The notes under the pieces: generated by a model
Told to the model about the DNA's origin: nothing
Databases searched by the model: none
The model's input: only the letters and a program-made list of their open reading frames with translations
Translations under genes and position numbers: made by a program
Shown: in pieces, positions 9,266 through 17,533 of the stretch
How positions within the stretch are numbered: position 1 is the first letter of the stretch
Layout: each line of letters begins with the position of its first letter
Source: Microbulbifer hainanensis
GTDB taxonomy: Bacteria; Pseudomonadota; Gammaproteobacteria; Pseudomonadales; Cellvibrionaceae
DNA: 64,000 nt
Assembly (NCBI RefSeq): GCF_014904735.1
Contig: NZ_JACZCR010000031.1
Span: 203,805-267,804, forward strand
Direction: 5' to 3'

Positions 9266-9586
9266 ATGTCTGACAGTGAAACCGAACTGCTCGTCGAGCG
9301 TATGCAGAGTCTCGGGGAATCTTTCCGCCGTCTCCGTCTCGCCGAAAACGTCTCGCAGGAAACTCTGGCTGCTAGGGCAGATGTGGGGCTCAGTACCCTG
9401 AAAAGGCTGGAGCGTGGAGAGGGCTGTAATCTCTCCGCACTGGTGCAGCTTCTGGAATCGCTGGCATATGCCGATCAGTTCGAGTCATTTTTTGCACAAC
9501 TTGCCGAGAACGCGAGCAAGCGAGATAGCTCGTTGCCGGAATCACGCCGCCGCGCCTCTTCGCCGAGACCGCGAGAATCCCGCTGA
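9266..9586 (+). CDS. XRE-family helix-turn-helix regulator (HipB-like)
   Basis: The protein has 106 residues. The HTH spans about 17-70, with NVSQETLAARADVGLSTLKR as the recognition unit and LERGEG after it. The C-terminal tail is arginine- and serine-rich and probably disordered. HipB-like antitoxins resemble this, but no hipA toxin is adjacent, so a stand-alone repressor is more likely. It is transcribed divergently from the hybrid kinase and lies just upstream of an amidohydrolase operon that it might control. Confidence 0.8.
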   Translation: MSDSETELLVERMQSLGESFRRLRLAENVSQETLAARADVGLSTLKRLERGEGCNLSALVQLLESLAYADQFESFFAQLAENASKRDSSLPESRRRASSPRPRESR

Positions 9587-9637
9587 AGGCCAAATTTGTA
9601 TTTTGGACATGGTCTTCGGTGTGCTTCCTGATAGGAT

Positions 9638-11071
9638 ATGCCGACAACCCTAATAACGATGGAATTTTTTATGCTGCTGCATGCTCGCTGTTTCGCGGCT
9701 GCCTTCGGCGCCGCAGTCCTATTGGCGGGGTGTGGGGGAGATGACAATGGCGGTAAGGGGAAAACCCCCGATTTCGCCCATCAGGATGCTTTTCCTTCCA
9801 CGTATACCGTCCCCGAGTCCAAACCGGTACTGATCCGCGGGGCGACGCTCCTTACGGGAACCGGTGAAGAACTGGACAATACAGATCTACTGCTGTCTGA
9901 CGGCAAAATTAAGCGGATCGGGGAAAACCTCAAAGCCCCTAAAGACGCCGTGGAAGTCGATGGCAAAGGCAAATGGGTAACGCCGGGCATCATCGATGTG
10001 CACTCGCACCTCGGCGATTATCCGGCACCGGCCATCGAGTCTTCCCAGGACGGCAACGAAATGACATCGCCGAATACGGCCGAGGTCTGGGCGGAGCATT
10101 CCGTATGGACACAGGACCCGCAATTCCCCCTCGCCCTTGCCGGCGGTGTGACCACGATGCAGATACTGCCCGGCTCCGCCAACCTTTTCGGTGGCCGCAG
10201 CGTAACCGTGAAAAATGTCCTTGGCCGGCGCGTACAGGATATGAAATTTCCCGGCGCGCCTTACGGTTTGAAGATGGCCTGCGGGGAAAACCCCAAGCGC
10301 GTTTACGGTGGCAAGGGTGTAGCCCCCTCGACCCGCATGGGCAATGTGGCCGGTTATCGCGAGGCCTGGATCAAGGCTGCGGAATATAAGAAGAAGTGGG
10401 AAGACTACGCGAAGAAGGGCGGTGACAAGCCCGAGCGGGATCTGCAGCTCGAAACGCTCGCCGGTGTGCTCTCCGGCCAGATCCTGGTGCAAAACCACTG
10501 TTACCGCGGTGAAGAGATGGCGGTAATGATGGATATAGCCAAGGAGTTCGGCTTTCATATCGCCGCATTCCACCATGCGGTGGAAGCCTACAAAGTGGCG
10601 GACTTGCTGGCTGAGAACAATGTCTGTGCGGCCATGTGGGCGGACTGGTGGGGCTTCAAGCATGAAGCCTTTGACATGACTGAAGCCAATATTGCGATTG
10701 TGGATCACGCCAAGGCCTGTGCAATGATCCATTCGGATTCGGCTATTGGGATCCAGCATCTCAACCAGGAAGTCGCCAAGGCGATGACTGCCGGGCGGAG
10801 GGCTGGCTTCGATATCCAGCCTAAGGATGCGGTCGTGTGGATGACAATGAACCCGGCCAAGGCCCTGGGCATTGCCGAGCAAACCGGCAGCCTGGAAAAG
10901 GGAAAAATGGCCGACGTTGTGGTCTGGTCACGCAATCCCTTCAGCGTTTATGCCCACGCAGAGAAGGTCTACATCGATGGTGAATTGATGTACGACCGCA
11001 ATAACAAGAAGCGCCAGCCACGCAGCGATTTCGAGCTGGGCATTCTGGATCCGGAGGGAGTGCGGCCGTGA
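9638..11071 (+). CDS. Secreted amidohydrolase, probable lipoprotein (active subunit)
   Basis: The protein has up to 477 residues. A lipoprotein signal ends in VLLAGC, so the start is ATG 9638 or, more probably, one of the in-frame ATGs at 9659 and 9671. The amidohydrolase fold begins with the composite sheet region (ILIRGATLLTGTGEE-type) and the metal-binding GIIDVHSHLGDY, which keeps the HxH motif. Later histidines lie in QNHCYRGEEM, FHIAAFHHAVEA and the aspartate in IHSDSAIG. These fit imidazolonepropionase-type amidohydrolases of unknown substrate exported to the periplasm. The stop overlaps the next amidohydrolase start by 4 bp (GTGA), so the two are coupled. Confidence 0.85.
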   Translation: MPTTLITMEFFMLLHARCFAAAFGAAVLLAGCGGDDNGGKGKTPDFAHQDAFPSTYTVPESKPVLIRGATLLTGTGEELDNTDLLLSDGKIKRIGENLKAPKDAVEVDGKGKWVTPGIIDVHSHLGDYPAPAIESSQDGNEMTSPNTAEVWAEHSVWTQDPQFPLALAGGVTTMQILPGSANLFGGRSVTVKNVLGRRVQDMKFPGAPYGLKMACGENPKRVYGGKGVAPSTRMGNVAGYREAWIKAAEYKKKWEDYAKKGGDKPERDLQLETLAGVLSGQILVQNHCYRGEEMAVMMDIAKEFGFHIAAFHHAVEAYKVADLLAENNVCAAMWADWWGFKHEAFDMTEANIAIVDHAKACAMIHSDSAIGIQHLNQEVAKAMTAGRRAGFDIQPKDAVVWMTMNPAKALGIAEQTGSLEKGKMADVVVWSRNPFSVYAHAEKVYIDGELMYDRNNKKRQPRSDFELGILDPEGVRP

Positions 11072-12381
11072 ACAGTACATTGAATAGAATCGTGTTGAAC
11101 TGCGCGTTGCTGCTGGGACTGGTGTCTGCGCCGGTGCATGCGGAGACGCTGCTGATCAAAGGTGGCGAGGTCTATACCCTGGCGGATGCCGGTAAATTGG
11201 GTCGCGCCGATGTCCTGGTACGCAATGGACGTGTGGAAGCCGTCGGGCCCTCGCTGAGTGTCCAGGCGGATCGGGTGATCGATGCCGTCGGTAAAATCGT
11301 CACGCCCGGTGTTATCGCGCCGCTGAGTGAGCTCGGACTGACAGAGATTGGTGCAGCCAGCGCCACCAACGATTACGCGGTCACCGGGGACAGCATCGGC
11401 AGCGCCTTTGACCCCCTACCGGCCTACAACCCCAAGTCCACGTTGATTCCCTTTAACCGCGCCGGTGGCGTGACTCGCGCACTGGTATTTCCGGCCATCA
11501 GCCTGTGGGGCGACAATGTCGGCACGCCACAGCGGGTATTTGCCGGACGGAGTTTTGCCATTGAACTGAACGGTGACTTCGACAGTGTGGTAGCAACGGA
11601 TCTCGCGCAGAAAGCCTATTTCGGCGAGGCGGGCGGGCAGCTGGCCGGCGGCAGCCGCGCCAGTGCCTTCGCCAAGGTAAAAAATGCGCTATCCGAGGCG
11701 CGGGAATACCGCGACCACCGCGACGCGATTCGTCGTGGCGAGTGGCGGGAACTGAACCACTCCCTGGCGGATCTGGAGGCTCTGCAGCCCCTGATTGAAG
11801 GCAAGCGGCCATTGATGCTGACTGCCAACCGCGCCAGTGACATCCTCGAAGCTATCCAGCTTGCGAAGGACTTTAACTTGTCGCTGGTGCTGCAGGGGGG
11901 CGCGGAAGGCTGGATGGTAGCGCAACAATTGGCCGACGCCAATGTGCCGGTGATCGTCGACGCACTCAACAACCTGCCCATCGCCTTCGAGAGCCTCGGT
12001 GCGCGCCTGGACAATGCGGCGTTGATGACCAAGGCCGGTGTCACCATCGCGATCAGTGGTCCCGACTACGCCTCGACACACAACGTTTATCTGGCGCGCC
12101 AGTCGGCGGGAAATGCCGTGGCTAATGGGTTGGATTACGAAGCGGGGCTGAAAGCCATCAGTACCAATGTTGCGAAAATTTTTGGTATTGAGGGCGGGGT
12201 GATCGAGCCGGGTGCGGTGGCGGATATCGTCGTGTGGAATGGCGATCCGCTGGAGGTTACCAGTTATCCGGAGCAGGTGCTGATCGCCGGTGAGCCCCAG
12301 TCGCTGGTGACGCGCTCGACGCGGCTGCGGGACCGCTATCTGAACCCGCAACCCGGTCACGAAGCGGCCTACAAATACTAA
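11068..12381 (+). CDS. Second secreted amidohydrolase-like protein, HxH motif lost
   Basis: The protein has 437 residues with a signal peptide (LNCALLLGLVSAPVHA). It is homologous in layout to the preceding gene: an N-terminal urease-like sheet (LLIKGGEVYTLADAGKLG), a barrel, and the closing VADIVVWNGDPLE. Where the partner has the metal-binding DVHSH, this protein reads VIAPLSELG, so the first two metal ligands are missing. It is therefore probably a non-catalytic or altered partner of the first protein. The GTG start overlaps the upstream stop by 4 bp, so the pair should be made in similar amounts. Confidence 0.82.
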   Translation: MNSTLNRIVLNCALLLGLVSAPVHAETLLIKGGEVYTLADAGKLGRADVLVRNGRVEAVGPSLSVQADRVIDAVGKIVTPGVIAPLSELGLTEIGAASATNDYAVTGDSIGSAFDPLPAYNPKSTLIPFNRAGGVTRALVFPAISLWGDNVGTPQRVFAGRSFAIELNGDFDSVVATDLAQKAYFGEAGGQLAGGSRASAFAKVKNALSEAREYRDHRDAIRRGEWRELNHSLADLEALQPLIEGKRPLMLTANRASDILEAIQLAKDFNLSLVLQGGAEGWMVAQQLADANVPVIVDALNNLPIAFESLGARLDNAALMTKAGVTIAISGPDYASTHNVYLARQSAGNAVANGLDYEAGLKAISTNVAKIFGIEGGVIEPGAVADIVVWNGDPLEVTSYPEQVLIAGEPQSLVTRSTRLRDRYLNPQPGHEAAYKY

Positions 12382-12406
12382 TTGATACTGATCGAAACGA
12401 ATCAAT

Positions 12407-12430
12407 GCGGGGCTGCAGCCCCGCTTTTTT
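12407..12430 (+). terminator. Terminator after the amidohydrolase pair
   Basis: The fully paired GCGGGGCTGCAGCCCCGC is followed by six T residues, 25 bp after the stop codon. Confidence 0.85.
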
Positions 12431-12447
12431 GATGCAGGAGAAAACCG

Positions 12448-12834
12448 ATGGCTCATATCACCGGGCTCTATGCGGGCCTGTGCGCACTGTTGATCATTGC
12501 GCTGGCATTCCGGGTTGTGCAGTTCCGCCGTTCGGAAAAGGTCGGACTCGGCAGCGCCGGTAAGCATCACGCAGAAGTTCTGATCCGCAGTCATGCCAAT
12601 GCCGTCGAATATGTTCCGCTGGCGATGTTGCTGTTGTTGATGGCGGAACTCAATGGCCTCGCTGCGCCGTGGCTGCACTTGTTCGGTGGGGTATTTGTGT
12701 TGGCCCGGCTGATACACGCTGTGGGGCTGACTGCGGGCAGGGGCGGCTACCACCCGGGCCGTTTTTTCGGCACCGCCTTGAGCTGGCTGGTGATTGTCGG
12801 CCTGGCCGCAATCAATATCGGCATGGCTTTCTGA
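12448..12834 (+). CDS. MAPEG-family membrane protein
   Basis: The 128-residue protein has four hydrophobic segments and the MAPEG core: RSHANAVEYVPLAMLLLLM near residue 50, and a C-terminal GRFFGTALSWLVIVGLAAIN. MAPEG proteins are inner-membrane relatives of glutathione transferases and leukotriene C4 synthase. Bacterial members of this short type have no settled substrate. The gene has its own ribosome binding site (GCAGGAG) and lies between two terminators, so it is probably monocistronic. Confidence 0.9.
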   Translation: MAHITGLYAGLCALLIIALAFRVVQFRRSEKVGLGSAGKHHAEVLIRSHANAVEYVPLAMLLLLMAELNGLAAPWLHLFGGVFVLARLIHAVGLTAGRGGYHPGRFFGTALSWLVIVGLAAINIGMAF

Positions 12835-12885
12835 ATCGGGGGCTGTTGTTTGACCAGCGAAGGCCTATTGTTATTCGGCCTTAAC

Positions 12886-12910
12886 AAAAAAGCCCGGCGC
12901 AAAGCCGGGC
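12886..12910 (-). terminator. Terminator of the yebG transcript
   Basis: Read on the minus strand, the stem GCCCGGC / GCCGGGC with a 5-nt loop is followed by TTTTTTG. It lies about 100 bp past the yebG stop and also closes the gap with the convergent MAPEG gene. Confidence 0.8.
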
Positions 12911-13012
12911 GGGTGTCCGCCAATCGGGGCGGTAGAGCAGATGCAGCAGGGCGGGGCACCGTGAGCCCGGAAAGCCGTTGCGTGCATCTGCCAGGGATGG
13001 AACTGTCTACGG

Positions 13013-13324
13013 TTACTGATTGGCAACCAGCGGGGTAACCCGATCGTCATCTGCGGTGCTGTCTTCTTCCTGCGCTGCCGGTGCTTCTTCCTGAAGCAGA
13101 ACTTCCGGCTTGCCTTTACAGGCCTTGGCCAGGTCGTCGCGGCGCTTGGCCAGTAACAGGCCAATTTCCTCGCCAGCTTCCTCGGAAATACCGTTGATAT
13201 TACGCTCGATCAGCGAGGTAATATTGGCGGCAAGTTCCAGCATTTTGTCGTGTTCTTCTGCGTCTTTCTTGTTGTCGAACATTGCTCCGTCTCTATCGCA
13301 TTTCCATACAGCAACAACGGCCAT
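13013..13324 (-). CDS. yebG: YebG-family DNA damage-inducible protein
   Basis: The 103-residue protein begins MAVVAVWKCDRDGAMFDNKK, the characteristic YebG N-terminus, followed by helical residues through about 75 and an acidic, probably disordered tail rich in Glu and Ala. In Escherichia coli yebG is an SOS gene repressed by LexA; its molecular role is unclear. A good LexA box lies 58 bp upstream (13383-13398), supporting SOS control here too. Confidence 0.92.
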   Translation of the reverse strand: MAVVAVWKCDRDGAMFDNKKDAEEHDKMLELAANITSLIERNINGISEEAGEEIGLLLAKRRDDLAKACKGKPEVLLQEEAPAAQEEDSTADDDRVTPLVANQ

Positions 13325-13382
13325 TGTGCGCCTCCGGTTATTTTGTGATTTTCAGTGATTTGCGTGTATGAATGCACAGTAA

Positions 13383-13398
13383 CTGTATAAATGTTCAG
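13383..13398. promoter_or_regulatory. LexA (SOS) box
   Basis: CTGTATAAATGTTCAG fits the gammaproteobacterial consensus CTG-N10-CAG with an AT-rich centre. It sits 59 bp before the yebG start, where LexA would block the promoter. Confidence 0.85.
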
Positions 13399-13633
13399 TG
13401 TCAAACAAAAGTGGCGTGCGGGGATGGGGGCGGGGATATTGGGGCAAGCTGCGACAAGCGGAGCCCGCGCTGCGTTGGCTGGTCCGCAGGCGGAGGGCAA
13501 CTACTGCGATAATGGCGTGGAGGTTAACTGTCTTCCTCCCCCCCAGGGGCAGTTAGCTCCAACCCCGCAGTATGACATTAAGGCCCGCATTGCGGGCCTT
13601 TTTTTATGGGGCGGACGCGAAATGTGGAGGAAA
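13399..13633 (+). other. Non-coding stretch ending in a strong plus-strand terminator
   Basis: At 13580-13605 a perfect stem AAGGCCCGCA / TGCGGGCCTT is followed by a run of T residues, oriented for a plus-strand transcript. No supported plus-strand gene precedes it. An in-frame stretch starting near 13391 has no recognisable protein character. The terminator may close a small RNA started within 13400-13550, or act weakly for the convergent lysE gene. Confidence 0.45.
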
Positions 13634-14251
13634 CTACAGCGCCAGCAACAGGCGAGCAGCAAGTCCGAGTAACAGCACCCCGAATACCTGCTGCAGGCGG
13701 TGACCGGCCACCGGGCTAATGACACGGCGATTGCGCCCCGCATAGACTGCCAGCGTGACCACGCAATACCAGAACGCATCGACGCCCGCGGCCAGAGCGG
13801 CCATACCCAGTTTGGTGGAGAGGACCTGTTGCTCGGCAACAAACTGGCTGAACAGCGCGGTAAAGAAGATCGCGACCTTGGGGTTGAAAAAGGCGATACC
13901 AAAACCCTGCAGTGCGGCGCGGCCAACGGTCTGCTGCGGAGCCTCAACGCGGCTCGCCTGGGGATCAGGCGCCGGAGCCCGCAGCGCTTTCCACCCTAAA
14001 TAGATCAGCATGGCGGCACCGGCCCACTGCAGGATGGCAAAGAGCGTGGGCGAGTGAGTGATCAGGATCGCCAGGCCGAATGCGGTCAGGCCCGCGTAGA
14101 CGGCGATCGCAGCACCGTGGGCGAGGGCACAGGCAATGCCCTGACGCGGGCCGGCAGAGGCGCTGCGCAATACGATCAGCAGGCTGGGGCCCGGTGACAT
14201 TGCCCCCAGTGCGCAAATTCCGGCCAGTGAAAACCAGGCGAGCAAATCCAT
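13634..14251 (-). CDS. LysE/RhtB-family exporter
   Basis: The 205-residue protein has six hydrophobic segments and the family N-terminus ICALGAMSPGPSLLIVLRSA (MxPGP motif) near residue 18. It is an inner-membrane exporter of amino acids or related metabolites driven by proton exchange; the substrate cannot be told from sequence. The start codon overlaps the stop of the upstream DUF924 gene by one base (TAATG), so the two are co-transcribed. Confidence 0.9.
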   Translation of the reverse strand: MDLLAWFSLAGICALGAMSPGPSLLIVLRSASAGPRQGIACALAHGAAIAVYAGLTAFGLAILITHSPTLFAILQWAGAAMLIYLGWKALRAPAPDPQASRVEAPQQTVGRAALQGFGIAFFNPKVAIFFTALFSQFVAEQQVLSTKLGMAALAAGVDAFWYCVVTLAVYAGRNRRVISPVAGHRLQQVFGVLLLGLAARLLLAL

Positions 14252-14853
14252 TAGAAACCACCTCCCTGATCCAGCCAGTGCTGCTCGGCTGGCGTCGACT
14301 CCCGGCCCAGCGCCGCATTGCGGTGCGGGTAGCGGCCAAACGCTTCAATGACCTTCTGGTGCGCTACGGCGTACTTGTAGAAGTTCTCTGCCTCGGCAGC
14401 GCCCTCGGCGCCATCGAGATGGCTGCGGCGCAGCCGGTCGAAGTAATCCAGTGAGCGAGCCTGCATTTCGGCGCTTTCTCCGTGTTCCAGGGGCATGCCC
14501 AGAAAGGCGCGCTGGTGGAGGCCGAGGCGGGTGTCGTCGCCGCGCTCGACAACGGCCAGGGCAACTTCTGCAGCCAGCGGGTCGCCGGCGAAGGCCCGCC
14601 GGGTTCCGCGGTAGATATTGCGGGTGAACTGATCGCAGACCAGCACCAACGCCAGCTCACCGGCCAGAGTCTGGCGCCATTCCTGCAGCGCCCCGGCGAG
14701 GGCCGATTCCACCAGCGGGCCAAAGGCCTCCTCTATCTGCCGGTCAAACATTTCGTCGCCGCCAAACCAACGCTGGCGGTAGGCGGGGTCGACCGGCGCG
14801 TTGAGTGCATCGGTGCCAAACCAGAATTTGAGGACTTCGGCGGGCTTTGTCAT
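14251..14853 (-). CDS. DUF924 family protein
   Basis: The protein has 200 residues. Typical DUF924 features are the opening VLKFWFGTD, RWFGGDEMFDRQIEEAFG, VLVCDQFTRNIYRGTRRAFAGD and FLGMPLEHGES. The family is all-helical and TPR-like; its function is unknown. It is first in a two-gene unit with the LysE-type exporter. Confidence 0.92.
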   Translation of the reverse strand: MTKPAEVLKFWFGTDALNAPVDPAYRQRWFGGDEMFDRQIEEAFGPLVESALAGALQEWRQTLAGELALVLVCDQFTRNIYRGTRRAFAGDPLAAEVALAVVERGDDTRLGLHQRAFLGMPLEHGESAEMQARSLDYFDRLRRSHLDGAEGAAEAENFYKYAVAHQKVIEAFGRYPHRNAALGRESTPAEQHWLDQGGGF

Positions 14854-14946
14854 GGGATATCCAATAAATTTCTACTTCTGGTGCATCCAGACTCCGTGCT
14901 GGCGCCGTCATAAGAGCGAACACGGAAAAATTGCCTGGAGGCGATC

Positions 14947-15243
14947 ATGTTAACCCCTAATACAGGAAGTGTGAAAAAGGTACAATTTTACGCCGTACTG
15001 GCTCTGGCGCTCTGCAGCATGAGTGCGGGCGCGGCGGAACTGGCGATCCCCATGGACAAGGTCCAGCAGCAGCTGGCGGAAAAGGCCGAGCAGTCCTTTT
15101 CCCGCAAGCTCGAGGAATGTCGTGAGAAGGAGCGGAAAGAGGGGCACAATGCACCCCGATATCCGGTGCGGATCGCCGAGCAGGAGTCGCCTGTAAAGGG
15201 CGTTCCGGGTGTCTTTGCCGGCGCGCAGTGGACTGCGCCCTGA
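14947..15243 (+). CDS. Small exported protein of unknown function
   Basis: The 98-residue protein has a signal peptide ending near SMSAGAAE, then a charged helical segment (KVQQQLAEKAEQSFSRKLEE) and a short C-terminal tail with one cysteine. TGGAGG lies five bases before the ATG, which decides this start over an in-frame GTG at 14971. It stands 40 bp upstream of the DUF6249-type membrane protein and the ECF sigma gene and may belong to that cluster. No family was recognised. Confidence 0.6.
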   Translation: MLTPNTGSVKKVQFYAVLALALCSMSAGAAELAIPMDKVQQQLAEKAEQSFSRKLEECREKERKEGHNAPRYPVRIAEQESPVKGVPGVFAGAQWTAP

Positions 15244-15283
15244 GACATCCGGAAACAGACAATACTGAGTAGAGAGCAACACT

Positions 15284-16141
15284 ATGAGAGCGAGAAATAA
15301 TAATCATTCAGCCCTGCGGACCGGCGCCCGCTGGTTGCTGGCCCTGGTGGCGGTCCTGACCGTCGCCAGTGGCTGGGCCCAGGATAACGCCGCCGAAGAG
15401 GGTGCGGTTGATCGGCCCGCGACGGTACCGGTGCCCCCCGAACCGCCCAAGCCGCCGGAGCCGCCCGAGGTCTCCAAACAGGTGCGCATTACGCGCGGCG
15501 AGGACGGCACCCTGAGAATCCGTACCAGCGATGAGCACGGCAAGCGCACTGATGTCCAGGTGGATCTGGGCGAGAAATTTGGTGGCGCGCTGACCCGGCG
15601 CATCTACTCTGAGCTGGAGAGCAAGGGCATTCTCGACGAGAGGGGCCTGGTGGTAGAGCGCGCCGTTGATGACGCCCTTGAAGACGTACCGCGCAATATC
15701 GATATCGGTATCAAGGGAGATCTGGACTTCGACCATCCCCATGGTCAGAGCTTCCACATGGGAGGTGACAGCGTGGATTTCAGCTGGATCGTGCCGGTGA
15801 TCGCCATCCTGGCAGTGTTCGGCACCCCGATCCTGATCGTCTGGCTGGTAACCCGCAGCAGTTACCGCAAGAAGCAGTTGATGATGGATAACATCAATCG
15901 CATGGTGGCCGAGGGTCGCGACATCCCGCCGGAGCTGCTGGATGCGATGGAGGGAGCGTCTCCCAGCAATATGCGCGATCGTGGCTTTACCCTGATTGCG
16001 GTCGGTCTGGCGCTGTTTATCTGGCTGAGCCTGTCCTCCGGAGTGGAAGTGGGTAGCCTGGGCCTGATACCGCTGTTTATCGGTGTCGCCCGCTTCATTA
16101 ACTGGAAGCTGGATCACCAGCAGGGCATTCAGGCGGGTTAA
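15284..16141 (+). CDS. DUF6249-like membrane protein with proline-rich exported segment
   Basis: The protein has 285 residues: a signal peptide (GARWLLALVAVLTVASGWAQ), a proline-rich linker with repeated PPEPPKPPEPPE, a soluble domain about 60-160, a membrane segment about 168-188 (IVPVIAILAVFGTPILIVWL), a cytoplasmic stretch, and two C-terminal membrane segments. The last 120 residues resemble DUF6249. It ends 12 bp before an ECF sigma gene, so it may be co-transcribed and report envelope state, but this is inference. Confidence 0.7.
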   Translation: MRARNNNHSALRTGARWLLALVAVLTVASGWAQDNAAEEGAVDRPATVPVPPEPPKPPEPPEVSKQVRITRGEDGTLRIRTSDEHGKRTDVQVDLGEKFGGALTRRIYSELESKGILDERGLVVERAVDDALEDVPRNIDIGIKGDLDFDHPHGQSFHMGGDSVDFSWIVPVIAILAVFGTPILIVWLVTRSSYRKKQLMMDNINRMVAEGRDIPPELLDAMEGASPSNMRDRGFTLIAVGLALFIWLSLSSGVEVGSLGLIPLFIGVARFINWKLDHQQGIQAG

Positions 16142-16153
16142 GGACAGCGGTTT

Positions 16154-16708
16154 ATGGACCTCAATGACGAGGAATTAATCCGGCGCATCGTCAAAGACGG
16201 GGACCAGCGGGCTTACGGCCAGCTGGTTCGGCGCTATCAGTCACAGCTGCGATTCTCGCTCCGTCAGCTGTGCGATGGCGACCAGGCCCTGGCTGACGAC
16301 ATGGCCCAGGAGGCTTTTATCAAAGCCTACAAGGCACTGCCGGCATTTCGGGGCGATGCGCGTTTCAGCACCTGGTTGTACCGCATCGCCTACAATCTCG
16401 TCATGAGCCACAAGCGCAAGAATACCCCTGAGGTCAATCAGGAAGCGGTCGACCGGGCGCAGGCAGAGGAAAGTGTCGAAGAGGCCCAGCAACTCGGTAT
16501 GGCGCGGGACCTGAATTCGGCGATGGGAGAACTCAGTGATGCACAGCGCCAGGCGGTACACCTGTGCATGCAGCGCGGCTTCTCCCACGAAGAGGCGGCC
16601 AGTATTATGAAGCTGCCACTGGGTACGGTAAAATCCCACGTTAACCGCGCGCGGGCCAAGTTACAGACGCTGTTGCAGGCATGGCGCGAGGAGGTAGTGA
16701 GTGGATAG
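16154..16708 (+). CDS. ECF-type RNA polymerase sigma factor
   Basis: The protein has 184 residues. Region 2 spans about 20-90 with DDMAQEAFIKAYKALPAFRG and STWLYRIAYNLVMSHKRK. Region 4 spans about 120-175 with CMQRGFSHEEAASIMKLPLGTVKSHVNRARAKL. It is an RpoE-like group IV sigma directing RNA polymerase to a stress regulon. The stop overlaps the next gene, a small membrane protein that could hold it inactive. The DUF6249-type protein lies immediately upstream. Confidence 0.93.
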   Translation: MDLNDEELIRRIVKDGDQRAYGQLVRRYQSQLRFSLRQLCDGDQALADDMAQEAFIKAYKALPAFRGDARFSTWLYRIAYNLVMSHKRKNTPEVNQEAVDRAQAEESVEEAQQLGMARDLNSAMGELSDAQRQAVHLCMQRGFSHEEAASIMKLPLGTVKSHVNRARAKLQTLLQAWREEVVSG

Positions 16709-17078
16709 ATTGAATCAACAGAACAGCAGGTTCGAACCCTTGAGTGATTCCGCATTGCGGGCAAAAGATCCCGATTTCGATGCCTGGCTCAGCCAGCAGC
16801 TGCAGTTCGATGAGCCCTATCTGGACGATGGCGGCTTTTGCGAGCGGGTTATGGCACAGCTCCCGCCGCCGTCGAGGCGCTCCGAGCGCCGCGCCACCCG
16901 CGCCCAGTACGGGGCGGTGGTTGCGGCCTCCGCAATCGTGGCCTGGCAGTTCCCGTTCGACCAGGTGCTGACCGAAGCAGTACAGCAGACGATCAGCCTG
17001 TATAGCCTGGTCGGGCTGGGTGTCCTCGCGTCACTGGTTGCGATGACCGGCGGTATTGTTGCCGCGCGACGCGGCTGA
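16701..17078 (+). CDS. Small single-pass membrane protein, possible anti-sigma factor
   Basis: The protein has 125 residues. The N-terminal 60 are acidic and soluble, then there are hydrophobic segments about 70-88 and 98-118. It starts with GTG inside the sigma gene (8-bp overlap), the arrangement normal for anti-sigma factors. No zinc-finger HxxxCxxC motif is seen, so it is not a ZAS-type anti-sigma, and no family was recognised. The anti-sigma role is inferred from position, size and topology. Confidence 0.6.
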   Translation: MDRLNQQNSRFEPLSDSALRAKDPDFDAWLSQQLQFDEPYLDDGGFCERVMAQLPPPSRRSERRATRAQYGAVVAASAIVAWQFPFDQVLTEAVQQTISLYSLVGLGVLASLVAMTGGIVAARRG

Positions 17079-17086
17079 TCCGCCCG

Positions 17087-17503
17087 TTGGGCAGTATCGA
17101 ATATCGTCTGAATCACCCCGTCACGGCGCAGCAGTTCATCGAGCTGCTGCGCCACTCCACACTGGCCGAGCGCCGTCCTGTCGACGACCTGGATTGCATG
17201 CAGGGTATGCTCGACAACGCCGATCTGACTGTCACCGCATGGCGCGGTGACGAACTGGTGGGCATCGCCCGCGCCGTCACCGATTTCCATTACTGCTGTT
17301 ATCTTTCTGACCTGGCGGTGCACCGGGATCTGCAGCGCGCCGGAATCGGCCGCAAACTGCAGGCCATGACCCGGGCGCAGCTGGGTCCAAGGTGCAAGCT
17401 CATCCTGCTGGCGGCACCCGCGGCCAACGATTACTACCCACAAATCGGCTACAGCCACAACCCGCGTTGCTGGGTGCTGGAGCCGGATCATTCCATTGAC
17501 TGA
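17087..17503 (+). CDS. GNAT-family N-acetyltransferase
   Basis: The 138-residue protein has the GNAT core: ARAVTDFHYCCYLSDLAVHR (beta4-beta5) followed by the acetyl-CoA loop DLQRAGIGRKLQAM, i.e. the Q/RxxGxG/A motif, near residue 85. It transfers acetyl from acetyl-CoA to an amine; the acceptor is unknown. The only plausible start is TTG at 17087, 9 bp after the upstream stop, so it is probably part of the sigma-factor transcript. Confidence 0.85.
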   Translation: MGSIEYRLNHPVTAQQFIELLRHSTLAERRPVDDLDCMQGMLDNADLTVTAWRGDELVGIARAVTDFHYCCYLSDLAVHRDLQRAGIGRKLQAMTRAQLGPRCKLILLAAPAANDYYPQIGYSHNPRCWVLEPDHSID

Positions 17504-17533
17504 GGCGTGTTACTGCGCCCGTGCCGTGCGCGT

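Noticed and set aside
9266..9586. HipB-like antitoxin of a toxin-antitoxin pair
   Set aside because: No hipA or other toxin lies next to it; the next gene is an exported amidohydrolase.
13391..13672. Plus-strand open frame of 93 codons
   Set aside because: It reads through a strong terminator hairpin, lacks a ribosome binding site and starts in the LexA box region; no protein character.
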